Shown: positions 21,846 to 31,176 of the stretch, in pieces
Layout: every line of letters starts with the position of its first letter
Position numbering within the stretch: the first letter of the stretch is position 1
Virus record (IMG/VR): IMGVR_UViG_3300034096_000720
Location: 1 to 45,300 of that record
Length of the DNA stretch: 45,300 bases
Strand: one strand, 5' to 3'
DNA from: a virus
Translations under genes and position numbers: made by a program
The notes under the pieces: model-generated
The model's input: only the letters and a program-made list of their open reading frames with translations
Told to the model about the DNA's origin: nothing
The model's database searches: none

Positions 21846-24678
21846 AGATATTCCAATTGATTCCGGTTCAGATTTTACAGCAGATGTTGTAAAAGCTGTT
21901 GAAGCAATTGCCCAAAACATAAAGAATTCATCAACCGCTTTTACAGGTAATTTTGATAAAGTTTCTAATTCAATTAAGACAATGCAAAAAGCGGTTGTAA
22001 CTTCTGTTAAGCAGATTAAATTAGTTGCACCAGTAAATAAAAAAGATGTTAAGAAGGAAGAAACAAAAGATTTAACATCTGAATTTTCAAGAATTGTAGA
22101 CGCAATTCAGAATATAAAATTAGTTTCACCGGTTGAAAAACAAATCAAAAAAGAACCTGAGAAAAAAAAATCAAAATCTGAAAATAAAAAAGATACTATA
22201 AAAGAAAAAGAATCTAAGGCTGTTAAACCTAAAGATCCTATAAATTATACGAAGCCAATTTCATCAGGTTTTAAATCAATCATTACAGCAATTGCAACCT
22301 CAACAAAGCAAGTTATATCAGCAATTTCTAAAATCAAATTAGGTAAAGAATCTAAAGAATCTGTTAAAGAATCTTCCGAAAAATCATCTAAAGAATCTAT
22401 TAAAGAATCTAAAAAAGAATCTGTTAAAGAATCTAAAAAAGAATCTGTTAAAGAATCTAAAAAAGAATCTGTTAAAGAATCATCTAAGGAATCAGTTAAC
22501 AAGTCTATTAAAGAAAAATCATCTAAAGAGTTGATTAAGGATAAATCAGTTAAGGAGTCAATCAAGGATAAATCAGTTAAAGAATCTAAAGAAACAATCA
22601 AAGAATCTTCTAAAGAATCTAAAAATAAATCAAAAGATTATTCAAAAGATATTTCTTCAGGTTTTAAATCTGTAACAACTTCTGTAAAGGATATGACAAA
22701 AGAAATTGTTGCATCTGTTGGAAAAATAAAACTAGATGTTGGTAAACCTGAGAAATCAAAAGCAGAAAAGAAAAAAGAAACAGAAGGTAAAGCAAATTTT
22801 GCTGAAGATATTTCTTCCGGTTTTGCTTCTATTGTTACCTCTGTTTATGAAGCATCTATACTAATTACTAACGCTGTTCTTGAAATTGGAACAGAGATTG
22901 TAAACGAATTAACAAAAACTAAAAAACAACCTAAAAAAGAAACTCAAGAAAAAAGCGGGCCTGATTTTACTCCTGATTCATCTATGAGTGAAAAAGAAAA
23001 ATCAGTTATTAAAAAAGAAGGTTACAAAGATAAATCAAATAAAGAACAACCTAAAGCAAAAGGTATTTCAATAGCTAAAGCAGTTATTGAAATTCAACAA
23101 GCAATTATCGTTTTAGGTAAAGGAAAAGAAGAAGATAAGAAAAAAGATAAGAAAAAAGATGTAAGTACAGGAAAAGATAAGAAAAAAGATGTAAGTACAG
23201 GAAAAGATAATTCAATAAAATCGATTTTTGAAGATGTCAAAAGCACTATAAGCAGCTTTATGAAAGGTAATAAAGCTGAAGGAATTAAAAAAGCAAAAGG
23301 TATTGTTGGAAATGTTATACAAAACAAAACAAGTAGTTTAATGGGTGGTGGTAAAAGTTCGCCAAAAATGGGAATTAAATCAGGTGTTGGTGCTGCTGGT
23401 GGTATTGGTGGCAAGATTGGAGGGCCAGCATTAGCACTTTTAGGTGCTGGAATTTCAAAACTAATGCAAGGTGCTGGAATTGCTGCTACTGCTATTAAAA
23501 AGCATGGGATAGAACTTGCAAAAAAAATACCCGGTGCAGATAGAATTATTAAAGGTTCTTTAGTTGATGGTAAAGGAAATAAAGCTGCAAAAAAAGTTGG
23601 TAGTAAAATTGGTGGTTCTGTTGGTGCAGAAGCAGCGGGTGCAGCAGCAGCGGGTTTAGGAATGGCTTTGAATTCTGTTACAGGTGCAGTTGGTATTGCT
23701 TCAGGTGCAATCGGAATGTTTGGTTCATACATCGAAAAATCTAACCCTGCATTGATGGAACAATTTGGAATTATCCTTAACGATTTAGGTGGTGTTATTG
23801 GTCGATCTCTTGCACCAGTAATACAAACACTATTACCTTTGTTTCGCCAATTTGCCGATTATATTGATTATGCAATGAAGTTAATCCAACCTTCCATTGA
23901 TGTTGTAATTAACGCATTTAAAGCATTAGCCGGGCCTCTAATGGAAGCGGGTGCAACAATTTTAAAAGTGTTTGCTCCTGTATTAGTTTTTGCTGCAAAA
24001 ATTCTTGAAGGTTTAGTAATTATTGTTACTCCCTTGATTGATGCTTTTTCGGAGTTTCTTGAAATAATTGGTGAAATGTTTACATCATTTTTTGAAGGTG
24101 TTGGAATAACTGAAATTATGATGAATGGTTTTAAATTAATGTCTGATGCTGTAAAGATTTTAGTAGGTGCTATAGGTTGGGCATCTGGTGCATTCTATCA
24201 GGTAATAGGTGCAGCAATAAAAGGTATTGGAACTTTGATTGATTGGATTCCCGGTACAGGTGATTTAGGTAAAACATTAATGAAAATGGGGGAAGATGCT
24301 GATAAAGCTGGTGCAAAATTAAGGGAATCAGGTGCTGATATGATTTCTTCAGGTTTAACAGGTAAAGAAAGAGATAAAAAACCTCCTAAAATTAAACCAA
24401 ATGCTTCAATAGGTGCTGGTGTTAAAGAAGCTCAAGAGGTTTCAATCTCAGGTATTGGTGATGATATCCGTAAATCGGCAATGATGGCAGGGCAAGGGCA
24501 AAAAACACAAGAACAAGCTTTAAATGATATTAGTAAAAATCTAGAAAAGAACAATTTAGCAGCAGCAGTTGCACAAGGAATGATTGAAGCACAAACAAAA
24601 ATGGGTGATAAACCACAAGGATTTAAAAACGATACTGAATATTCTGGTTCTGGTGGTTCTTTTGAAGCACCATCATAA
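21838..24678 (+). CDS. Tape measure protein
   Basis: 946 residues from the ATG at 21838, which overlaps the chaperone stop. It sets tail length. Residues about 100-440 are charged helical sequence, with lysine/glutamate/serine repeats (KESVKESK units, near 165-260) and a second repeat (KKDVSTGKD, near 438-456). Hydrophobic, glycine/alanine-rich segments follow, for example near 515-560 and 595-635, and about 700-760, as in tape measure proteins that reach the host membrane. No peptidase or transglycosylase domain was recognised. The protein fits a tail of roughly 140 nm by the usual 1.5 A per residue rule. Confidence 0.88.
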   Translation: MAKDIPIDSGSDFTADVVKAVEAIAQNIKNSSTAFTGNFDKVSNSIKTMQKAVVTSVKQIKLVAPVNKKDVKKEETKDLTSEFSRIVDAIQNIKLVSPVEKQIKKEPEKKKSKSENKKDTIKEKESKAVKPKDPINYTKPISSGFKSIITAIATSTKQVISAISKIKLGKESKESVKESSEKSSKESIKESKKESVKESKKESVKESKKESVKESSKESVNKSIKEKSSKELIKDKSVKESIKDKSVKESKETIKESSKESKNKSKDYSKDISSGFKSVTTSVKDMTKEIVASVGKIKLDVGKPEKSKAEKKKETEGKANFAEDISSGFASIVTSVYEASILITNAVLEIGTEIVNELTKTKKQPKKETQEKSGPDFTPDSSMSEKEKSVIKKEGYKDKSNKEQPKAKGISIAKAVIEIQQAIIVLGKGKEEDKKKDKKKDVSTGKDKKKDVSTGKDNSIKSIFEDVKSTISSFMKGNKAEGIKKAKGIVGNVIQNKTSSLMGGGKSSPKMGIKSGVGAAGGIGGKIGGPALALLGAGISKLMQGAGIAATAIKKHGIELAKKIPGADRIIKGSLVDGKGNKAAKKVGSKIGGSVGAEAAGAAAAGLGMALNSVTGAVGIASGAIGMFGSYIEKSNPALMEQFGIILNDLGGVIGRSLAPVIQTLLPLFRQFADYIDYAMKLIQPSIDVVINAFKALAGPLMEAGATILKVFAPVLVFAAKILEGLVIIVTPLIDAFSEFLEIIGEMFTSFFEGVGITEIMMNGFKLMSDAVKILVGAIGWASGAFYQVIGAAIKGIGTLIDWIPGTGDLGKTLMKMGEDADKAGAKLRESGADMISSGLTGKERDKKPPKIKPNASIGAGVKEAQEVSISGIGDDIRKSAMMAGQGQKTQEQALNDISKNLEKNNLAAAVAQGMIEAQTKMGDKPQGFKNDTEYSGSGGSFEAPS
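22340..22630 (+). repeat. KES-rich repeats in the tape measure gene
   Basis: Degenerate repeats encode K-E-S-V/I/K units. Three near-perfect 24-bp units start at 22414, 22438 and 22462. The repeated part may change tail length by recombination. Confidence 0.85.
23146..23205 (+). repeat. 30-bp tandem repeat in the tape measure gene
   Basis: Two identical 30-bp units (23146-23175 and 23176-23205) encode a 10-residue lysine-rich unit with the motif KKDVSTGKD. Identity at DNA level suggests recent duplication. Confidence 0.88.
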
Positions 24679-24687
24679 GGGGAAAAT

Positions 24688-25983
24688 ATGCCAACGATTC
24701 CTATAGGTTTAGAGACAGCTTGGGTTGATGATACAATTGCTGAAAGAATTGGCAGTAGTTCACCCAATTCAGCATCATTTAATTCTGATGGTAATTCTAG
24801 AGCATCAATGACATATATTGTTGATGGATTTGGAACAGATTTGGCACAACAAAACCCATTAGTAGCATTTTGCCAACAAGCTTTAGGAACAACAAAAATA
24901 AGCCAACTTTTTAACGATGGATCTTTAGAACGATCTTCGCCAATGGCACACCCTCAATATAGATGGCTTTACGCTGATAGTATTTCTTCAATTCGTGGCT
25001 TAGGGTTACTTCGAGAATCGCAAGAAGATCCTTCTTCCCCTTTAGTTTCTTGGGATACTGCATCAAGCACTTCCTATCAATTAACAGCACCATATTTTGC
25101 AATTTATGCTAAATATGAAGTTACAGTTGAATTTGGACCTAGGCCTTACCTTGCAATTAATGATCCAACGATGTTGGCACTAGAAGCAGAACACCCTGGT
25201 GAATATGCAATCATTGGGCCTGATAATACTTATTCAAAAGATGATGGAACACAAATAACAATTGCTGGTTCTCCATTCCGTGAATATATGCGTTTTACAA
25301 CATTCACAACGGAAACATCAGCAGAATATTTAACCCTTAAAGGTGGTCAATTTCAGTTTGTTTCTGATGTTACTGATCCCCCAATCAATGGAACAACTAT
25401 TCCCGGTTTCTTTGGAAAAACTTTAATTCCAAAAACAACTATAAAAATAACTTGGTTTGATGTTCCTTATAATTTTGTAGATCCTAATTCAACAGCATCA
25501 ACAAATATTTATCAAGGTTTAGGAAGGGTAAATCAAAATTGGTTTTATGGTTTTGCTCCCGGTGAATTATTATTTGTTGGGTTTTCTAATACGCAAAAAA
25601 TGCGAAATCAATTTGATGTATTTGATTATTCTTTAGCTAATGCAGCAGATTTACCTGATATAAACACAATACTTTTAACTGATATTACTTTTAACTTTTT
25701 ATACATTCCTATTTTCTCTTATGACAAAACAGGAAATATTTATCCAGCATCACCAACAGGGGTTATAAATTCACAAAATCTTTCCTATGTAAACGCTGGA
25801 CATAATTTGGCAATGTCGAACGCAAACAAAAAATATTACCCTGTAGTTTCCTTAGATGTTCCTCCTAATCCATTACCAGAAAATTGGGATAAAACAGAAA
25901 AAAAACCTATTTATCCTAGTTACCCTTTTGAATTAATGTTCAACGCTTTGCCTTATATCATGGCAGAAGAACCAACGGAATAA
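24688..25983 (+). CDS. Tail tip / distal tail protein, unclassified
   Basis: 431 residues, beta-rich, soluble, directly after the tape measure, where distal tail or baseplate hub proteins lie. Segments such as YIVDGFGTDLAQQNPLVAF, YEVTVEFGPRPYLA and PKTTIKITWFDVPYNFVD suggest a beta-sandwich structural protein. No lysin domain is visible. AGGGG lies before the ATG. I do not recognise a family, and the role is from position only. Confidence 0.6.
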   Translation: MPTIPIGLETAWVDDTIAERIGSSSPNSASFNSDGNSRASMTYIVDGFGTDLAQQNPLVAFCQQALGTTKISQLFNDGSLERSSPMAHPQYRWLYADSISSIRGLGLLRESQEDPSSPLVSWDTASSTSYQLTAPYFAIYAKYEVTVEFGPRPYLAINDPTMLALEAEHPGEYAIIGPDNTYSKDDGTQITIAGSPFREYMRFTTFTTETSAEYLTLKGGQFQFVSDVTDPPINGTTIPGFFGKTLIPKTTIKITWFDVPYNFVDPNSTASTNIYQGLGRVNQNWFYGFAPGELLFVGFSNTQKMRNQFDVFDYSLANAADLPDINTILLTDITFNFLYIPIFSYDKTGNIYPASPTGVINSQNLSYVNAGHNLAMSNANKKYYPVVSLDVPPNPLPENWDKTEKKPIYPSYPFELMFNALPYIMAEEPTE

Positions 25984-25993
25984 AAGGAAAATT

Positions 25994-26344
25994 ATGAACG
26001 CTGGAACATACAATATAATTTGCGAACAAGGTGCAACATTTCAACGAATAATAACGGTTGTAAATGCTGATGGAACTTTACCGGATTACAATACTTCAAC
26101 TGCAAGAATGCAAGTAAGACCAACAGTAGAATCGGCAACAATAATAATTGAATTAACAACTGAAAACGGAAGAATTACATTATTAGATAATACGATTACC
26201 TTAGATATTCTTGCAGATGATACAACAATTCTTGCTGCTGGTGCTTATAAGTACGATTTAGAAATTGAAACAGGTGCAGATGTAATTCGATTAGTTCAAG
26301 GAAATTTTACAGTTTCACCTGAAGTTACAAGGGTAAACCCATAA
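25994..26344 (+). CDS. Small beta-rich tail accessory protein
   Basis: 116 residues. It follows a pattern seen in many phage tail clusters: G-T-Y-x-I-x-x-x-Q-G-A-T-F at the start, R-M-Q-V-R-P-T near 37-43, NGRITLLDNTITLDI, GAYKYDLEIETG and a C-terminal GNFTVSPEVTR. Such proteins are usually predicted to connect baseplate and fibre. The function has not, to my knowledge, been established. The next start overlaps its stop (TAATG). Confidence 0.7.
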   Translation: MNAGTYNIICEQGATFQRIITVVNADGTLPDYNTSTARMQVRPTVESATIIIELTTENGRITLLDNTITLDILADDTTILAAGAYKYDLEIETGADVIRLVQGNFTVSPEVTRVNP

Positions 26345-27507
26345 TGGCTAATACAGATATTTTTGCAAGGGTTATTGTTAATGAAGACCCAGTTAAAGCA
26401 ACTGTTGTTGTACCTCAGATTGTTGCAACAATTAACGATCCATCTTCAAAAGTTGTTATCAATAATGATTCTTCTGTTGCTGTTTTTAGGTATGTCTCTT
26501 TTACTCCTTCTTCTTTTTCTGTTGGATTGACTGCTCAAAACAATATTTTTTCTGTTTTAAATTCCCCTGTTACTTCTCAAGGTGTTATTGATTTAAGTTT
26601 TATTTCACAAGGGCAAAATACTTTTCTTGCAGCTTCATCAACTAAAAATAGTGTTCCTGATTTTAGAAAAATAACACAAGCAGATTTACCAAATTTATCA
26701 GGAACTTATTTAACTTCTGTTTCACATAATGGAACGCTTACAGGTGATGGTACAACAGCATCACCGCTTCAAGTTGTTACAGGTGGTTCTGTTGGCACAG
26801 TAAATTCAGTTGCAATGACATCAACAGATTTTACAATTTCCGGTTCTCCTATTACTAATTCTGGAACTATAGTTGCAAACATTACTGCAACAGGTGTTTC
26901 TTCTGGAACTTATGGTAGTGCAACACAAGTTCCAATTATTACAGTTAATGCAAAAGGTCAAGTAACAGATGCAACTACAACATCAATTTCAATACCAACT
27001 CAAGGTTTAACATCTGTTGGAATTCTTTCAGCAAGTTTAACTGTAACAAATTCTCCAAGAACAACAGATGGCAACATAACTTTGGAAACTGCTCCAACTG
27101 GAGTAACTACAGGTGTATACGGAAGCAATTCATCCATTCCACAAATTACAATTGGGCCTGATGGTAGAATAACATCAGCAGTAAATTTATCTGTAGGAAC
27201 TCCCGGTAGTGGTATTGGTACAGTTACATCTGTTGGATTAGTTTCATCGACATTATCTGTAACTTCTACACCAATTACTTCTAATGGATTTCTAGCGGTT
27301 GATCTTTCTTCTTCTGGTGTAATTGCTGGAACATATGGAAGCTCAGTAAATATCCCTGTTTTTACAGTTAATTCTTTTGGACAGATTACTAGTGCTACAA
27401 CATCAATTATTAATGTTTCAACATTAGGTAATCTTGATGGTGGTACAGCAAATAGCGTATATTTGATAACACAAAATGTTACTGGTGGCGATGCAAACGG
27501 AGTTTAA
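26344..27507 (+). CDS. Tail fibre-like protein 1
   Basis: 387 residues, Ser/Thr/Gly-rich, low in charged residues, built of beta repeats such as VGTVNSVAMTSTDFTISGSP and GTVTSVGLVSSTLSVTSTP with ITTNGT-like ends. This composition is typical of phage fibre shafts. No enzymatic domain seen. It lies between the small tail protein and a second fibre gene, and its start overlaps the previous stop. Confidence 0.75.
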   Translation: MANTDIFARVIVNEDPVKATVVVPQIVATINDPSSKVVINNDSSVAVFRYVSFTPSSFSVGLTAQNNIFSVLNSPVTSQGVIDLSFISQGQNTFLAASSTKNSVPDFRKITQADLPNLSGTYLTSVSHNGTLTGDGTTASPLQVVTGGSVGTVNSVAMTSTDFTISGSPITNSGTIVANITATGVSSGTYGSATQVPIITVNAKGQVTDATTTSISIPTQGLTSVGILSASLTVTNSPRTTDGNITLETAPTGVTTGVYGSNSSIPQITIGPDGRITSAVNLSVGTPGSGIGTVTSVGLVSSTLSVTSTPITSNGFLAVDLSSSGVIAGTYGSSVNIPVFTVNSFGQITSATTSIINVSTLGNLDGGTANSVYLITQNVTGGDANGV

Positions 27508-27510
27508 AAC

Positions 27511-28818
27511 ATGGCAATTGAAATCCAAATTAGGCGAGATACAGCAGCAAATTGGACAAGTGTTGATCCTACTTTAGCACAAGGCGAATTTGGTTTAGAA
27601 ACAGACACGAACCAATTAAAAATTGGTGATGGTGTTTTGGCTTGGACTGCTTTAGCTTATTTTGGTGGTAGTGGAAATCCGTTTGATCAAGATTTAAATA
27701 CTACAGATGCAGTTGTGTTTGCTGGATTAACAAACAATGCGATTATTTATCCAACTGTAGACGGTACAGCAGGGCAAGCAATTGTAACTGATGGTGCGGG
27801 AAATTTATCATTTGCAAGCGGTGCAAATCCCTTCGATCAATCACTTAATATTGCAGATGCTGTATCTTTTACCGGATTAACAAATAATTCAATAATCTAT
27901 CCATCTGTAGATGGAACGGTTGGTCAAGTAATTGTTACGGATGGTGCAGGGAATTTATCTTTTGCATCAGCAGCGAATCCATTTGATCAAAGTTTGAATA
28001 TTGCAGATGCTGTATCATTTACCGGATTAACCAACAACTCAATTATATATCCAACATCTGATGGTACAGCGGGTCAAGTAATTGTAACTGATGGTGCTGG
28101 AAATCTTTCATTTGCATCAGCAGCGAATCCATTTGATCAATCGCTTAACATTGCAGATTCTGTATCTTTTACTGGATTGACCAACAACGCAATTATCTAC
28201 CCAACCTCTGATGGAACGGTTGGTCAAGTAATTGTTACAGATGGTGCTGGAAATCTTTCATTTGGTAGTTATTTACCGCTGGCTGGCGGTGCAATGGATG
28301 ATACTGCAATAGTCACACTTAGCAACATTGGAACGGATAGAGATACGGAAATAGGTGGTTGGGGATTAGGAACGCAAAAAACTTCCGATAATGATTATTC
28401 TGCAACTTTTGAATACGATCAGATTTTAATTAAAGATGGAACGCAAACAACAACCATAAAAACAAATACCATCACTACAGGTGGAAGCTATATTGAGCGA
28501 CAAGTTGCAGCAAGTTTTACCGCTGGAACTCTTACATTAGATTGTAATTTAGCAAATGTTTTTACACACGCACTTACAGCAAATGTAACAACAGTAACAA
28601 TTGACAATATTCCAATTTCTGGATTAGCTATTGGAATCACTTTAATTTTAGAAGCTGATGGAACTCAAAGGACAATTACTTGGCCAGCATCGTTCCTCTG
28701 GTCTGGTGGAACTGCACCAACAATTACCGCAACTAATGCAAAAAAAGATGCAATAGTATTTATGACTTATGATGGTGGAACAAATTTCTTGGCGTTTGTG
28801 GCAGGGCAAAATTTATGA
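27511..28818 (+). CDS. Tail fibre with four internal repeats
   Basis: 435 residues. The N-terminus (EIQIRRDTAANWTSVDPTL, GEFGLETDTNQLKIGDG) is the short adapter found on many phage fibres, including the Mtd-type N-terminus. Four consecutive 50-residue units follow (residues about 56-255), each starting NPFDQ and ending AGNLSF. The C-terminal part is a beta domain with VTTVTIDNIPISGL. The repeats probably form a trimeric shaft. The stop overlaps the next start (ATGA). Confidence 0.82.
   Translation: MAIEIQIRRDTAANWTSVDPTLAQGEFGLETDTNQLKIGDGVLAWTALAYFGGSGNPFDQDLNTTDAVVFAGLTNNAIIYPTVDGTAGQAIVTDGAGNLSFASGANPFDQSLNIADAVSFTGLTNNSIIYPSVDGTVGQVIVTDGAGNLSFASAANPFDQSLNIADAVSFTGLTNNSIIYPTSDGTAGQVIVTDGAGNLSFASAANPFDQSLNIADSVSFTGLTNNAIIYPTSDGTVGQVIVTDGAGNLSFGSYLPLAGGAMDDTAIVTLSNIGTDRDTEIGGWGLGTQKTSDNDYSATFEYDQILIKDGTQTTTIKTNTITTGGSYIERQVAASFTAGTLTLDCNLANVFTHALTANVTTVTIDNIPISGLAIGITLILEADGTQRTITWPASFLWSGGTAPTITATNAKKDAIVFMTYDGGTNFLAFVAGQNL
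27676..28275 (+). repeat. Four tandem 150-bp repeats in the fibre gene
   Basis: Units begin at 27676, 27826, 27976 and 28126 and remain in frame. The middle two are most alike. Gain or loss of units would change fibre length. Confidence 0.88.
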
Positions 28819-30542
28819 TAAGCAGAATGTTAATGATGTGTGCAAATGCGGGTGGTTCACCACCCCCATGTATTGATGGGTTTTTAAGTTATGTAAATAA
28901 TTACTACTTTAATTATGGTGTTGCAGATATAACAATAACGCAAGATTTAACTAGCTTATATGCTCTAGATTATGCTGATTTTAAAATTAAATGGTATGAT
29001 CGAAATGTAACAACTGGTGCAATTACAATTGCTAATTCCTTTTCAACCCTGAGTGAATATCCTGATTTTATTTTAAGTTCGCCTCTTGATGCAAATAATG
29101 TAGTCCAAAATGTTTATGTTTGGTCTAGAACCGTTGACAATACAAATTTATATTATATAAGCACTTACGAAAGAACTCCAAACGCTGGAAGCTGGCAATT
29201 AGATTTAATAGATAAAACTCAAGTCAATTTAAGTGGTGCAGAATTTTACGGTAAACCAATATTAAGTCCAAACGGAAGTAACGCATATTCATTAGGTAAC
29301 ACCACTAACTACCAAAATCAACAACCAGTTATAATAACTTATGGTTCACCTCCTAATAGTGGAATGTATGTTCAAAGTGTTTTAAATCTTCAAACAATTG
29401 GCAATGGTAATTCAATAGAAATTTCACCAAATGGAAAACATTTATATATGTTTGGTTCTACTAACCAATATGGATCGAATGAACTTAGAATTTTTTCTAG
29501 AAATTTATCAACTGGAATTCTTACTTTCATTAGTCCACTTTCAACATTAAACAGAAGTTATATAACAGCAAAGCTTTTGTTTTCTCCTGATAGTTTGTCT
29601 GTTTATGTTGTTGATACAAGTTCTTCAGGGCCATCATATTCAACCATAGATAAATATTCTCGAAATGATTCAACAGGTGCGTTAACCTATGTTTCGACAT
29701 TTTCAACAGGTGTTGATATTAGAGATGCAGTTATCTCTAAAAATGGGGAGAGTATTTACACAGAAAATATTCCGTTTTTGTCTCACTATATAGTTTCTTC
29801 AAACGCAATTACTTTTTCTGATAGTGTGGCTTTATCTCAATTTGGAATTACAAATGGGTTAACAGTTAGTTATGACAGCAAGTTCCTTTATCATCCAGAT
29901 ATCACGAATAATATGCCATATTTTTCTACAGATGTTTGCCCATCTATAACTTTTAAATTTGTTGCAGAAAATGATCCTAATAGTGTTTACTCTATTTCTG
30001 CTGTCGAACTAGGGATGGTTAACGGAAAAAAATTCTTTTCGCAAATTGGAACCCCTGCAAATTATTCTAGTCATATATTTTGGAACGGAACTTATTGGTT
30101 TTATAATCGTGGAAATGGAACAACAATATATTTTAACTCAACCGATTCAGAATTGCCTCCTAGCGGATTGTGGCAACCAGCTAGTGATCTTCCCCCCGGC
30201 CCTTGGATTCCCGCCCAAGGATTTACAACTGGTACATTAACTTACGAATATATATACACACCTCCATTTGTAGAACCTGATTATTTGTGTGTAACTGGAA
30301 ACTCTGGATATAATAATCCTTCTTTTAATGGTCAATATTATGGCTATGGGGGTGCTGGCTGGGTTCACATTGGAGTTTCGTGGCAGACAAATGACGGAAG
30401 CACTATATCAAATAGTGCTACATTTTATACTCAATCAACTTCTGCATACGAATCTACTACAGGTTTAACTGGATTCTACGACAGCTTAGATACAAATATT
30501 TTTGGATATCCAGCACCAACAGTATCTTTAGGAAGTTGCTAG
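28815..30542 (+). CDS. Beta-propeller-like tail protein
   Basis: 575 residues. Residues about 60-390 carry repeated blades with the pattern I-S-P-N-G-K-H-L-Y-M-F, then S-R-N-x-S-T-G-x-L-T-x-I/V-S, then FSPDSLSVYVVD, resembling lactonase-type (YVTN) beta-propellers. The last 180 residues are aromatic, Gly/Ser-rich and look like a receptor-binding beta domain (YGYGGAGWVHIGVSW). A host-binding role in the tail tip is likely. No catalytic residues were identified. Its start overlaps the previous stop (ATGA). Confidence 0.65.
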   Translation: MISRMLMMCANAGGSPPPCIDGFLSYVNNYYFNYGVADITITQDLTSLYALDYADFKIKWYDRNVTTGAITIANSFSTLSEYPDFILSSPLDANNVVQNVYVWSRTVDNTNLYYISTYERTPNAGSWQLDLIDKTQVNLSGAEFYGKPILSPNGSNAYSLGNTTNYQNQQPVIITYGSPPNSGMYVQSVLNLQTIGNGNSIEISPNGKHLYMFGSTNQYGSNELRIFSRNLSTGILTFISPLSTLNRSYITAKLLFSPDSLSVYVVDTSSSGPSYSTIDKYSRNDSTGALTYVSTFSTGVDIRDAVISKNGESIYTENIPFLSHYIVSSNAITFSDSVALSQFGITNGLTVSYDSKFLYHPDITNNMPYFSTDVCPSITFKFVAENDPNSVYSISAVELGMVNGKKFFSQIGTPANYSSHIFWNGTYWFYNRGNGTTIYFNSTDSELPPSGLWQPASDLPPGPWIPAQGFTTGTLTYEYIYTPPFVEPDYLCVTGNSGYNNPSFNGQYYGYGGAGWVHIGVSWQTNDGSTISNSATFYTQSTSAYESTTGLTGFYDSLDTNIFGYPAPTVSLGSC

Positions 30543-30551
30543 AAATTACTA

Positions 30552-30579
30552 TTTCAATTTTAATTTTTTGAGTTATAAT
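30552..30579 (+). promoter_or_regulatory. Promoter candidate before the holin-like gene
   Basis: -35 TTTCAA (30552-30557), 16-bp spacer, -10 TATAAT (30574-30579), about 27 bp before the ATG at 30606. The -10 is a perfect consensus; the -35 is weak. Confidence 0.5.
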
Positions 30580-30605
30580 TGATTAGATTTTGGGAGTAAT
30601 AAAAG

Positions 30606-30875
30606 ATGTTTGCAGATATAAACTTCATAGATATTTTTGAAAAGTTTGGAGTTTCTTTAGGTTTTCTAGTTTTCATGTTATGGACAACTTACAAAGGTTT
30701 TGGATGGCTTGGAAGTAATATATTATTACCATTACACCAAAGACATATGGTATTTATAGACCGTCTTGAAAGCTCAATAAATGAAGTTACTAAAGTACAA
30801 ACTGAATCAATGCGAATCTTGGCAGAAGTTCTAAACCATACAAAAACTTTAAGAAAGGACTCTAAAAATGATTAA
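30606..30875 (+). CDS. Small membrane protein, holin-like
   Basis: 89 residues with one strong membrane segment (VSLGFLVFMLWTTYKGFGWL, residues about 15-35) near the N-terminus and a charged helical C-terminal half (DRLESSINEVTKVQTESMRIL) ending KKDSKND-like. Size and layout fit a type III-like holin or a membrane-anchored lysis or injection helper. A good ribosome site (GGGAG) and a private promoter precede it. No endolysin is recognised beside it. Confidence 0.55.
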   Translation: MFADINFIDIFEKFGVSLGFLVFMLWTTYKGFGWLGSNILLPLHQRHMVFIDRLESSINEVTKVQTESMRILAEVLNHTKTLRKDSKND

Positions 30876-31176
30876 GTTTCCAGACTCGTTGCCAATGGAT
30901 TCTATTCTTTTGGTTATAAATAAAATCAAAGGTACAAATGAACCATCTAATAAAGAATTTGCGGAAGCTATTTGGAATATCGTTGGCTATGCAGCTAATC
31001 AGACTATACCGGAAGATAAAACGATTATTGGCGAAGTTCAAGATTTGAACCTTGAAGATTTTGCAGCAATTTTAGAACAAGCAATCACAATGAAAGATTC
31101 TCCTGAAGTTACTAAACTTCCTTGGGCAAATATTCTAAAGATTGGTTTAAAGCTTTTGATTTCGATTTTTTTGTAA
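30868..31176 (+). CDS. Hypothetical protein with hydrophobic C-terminus
   Basis: 102 residues. The N-terminal helix pair (LPMDSILLVINKIKGTN, FAEAIWNIVGYAANQ) precedes acidic sequence and a hydrophobic end (ILKIGLKLLISIFL) that could insert in the membrane, so a lysis accessory role is possible. It overlaps the holin-like gene by 8 bases. The stop lies after a T7 run just before an HNH reading frame in the +1 frame. Confidence 0.6.
   Translation: MIKFPDSLPMDSILLVINKIKGTNEPSNKEFAEAIWNIVGYAANQTIPEDKTIIGEVQDLNLEDFAAILEQAITMKDSPEVTKLPWANILKIGLKLLISIFL

Noticed and set aside
22245-22601. Minus-strand ORF of Leu/Ser/Asp repeats
   Set aside because: It is the mirror of the lysine/glutamate/serine repeats of the tape measure gene; repeats make long frames on both strands. 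No ribosome site.
23094-23732. Long Pro/Ala-rich minus-strand ORF
   Set aside because: A shadow of the Gly/Ala-rich tape measure segment. Low complexity and no ribosome site.
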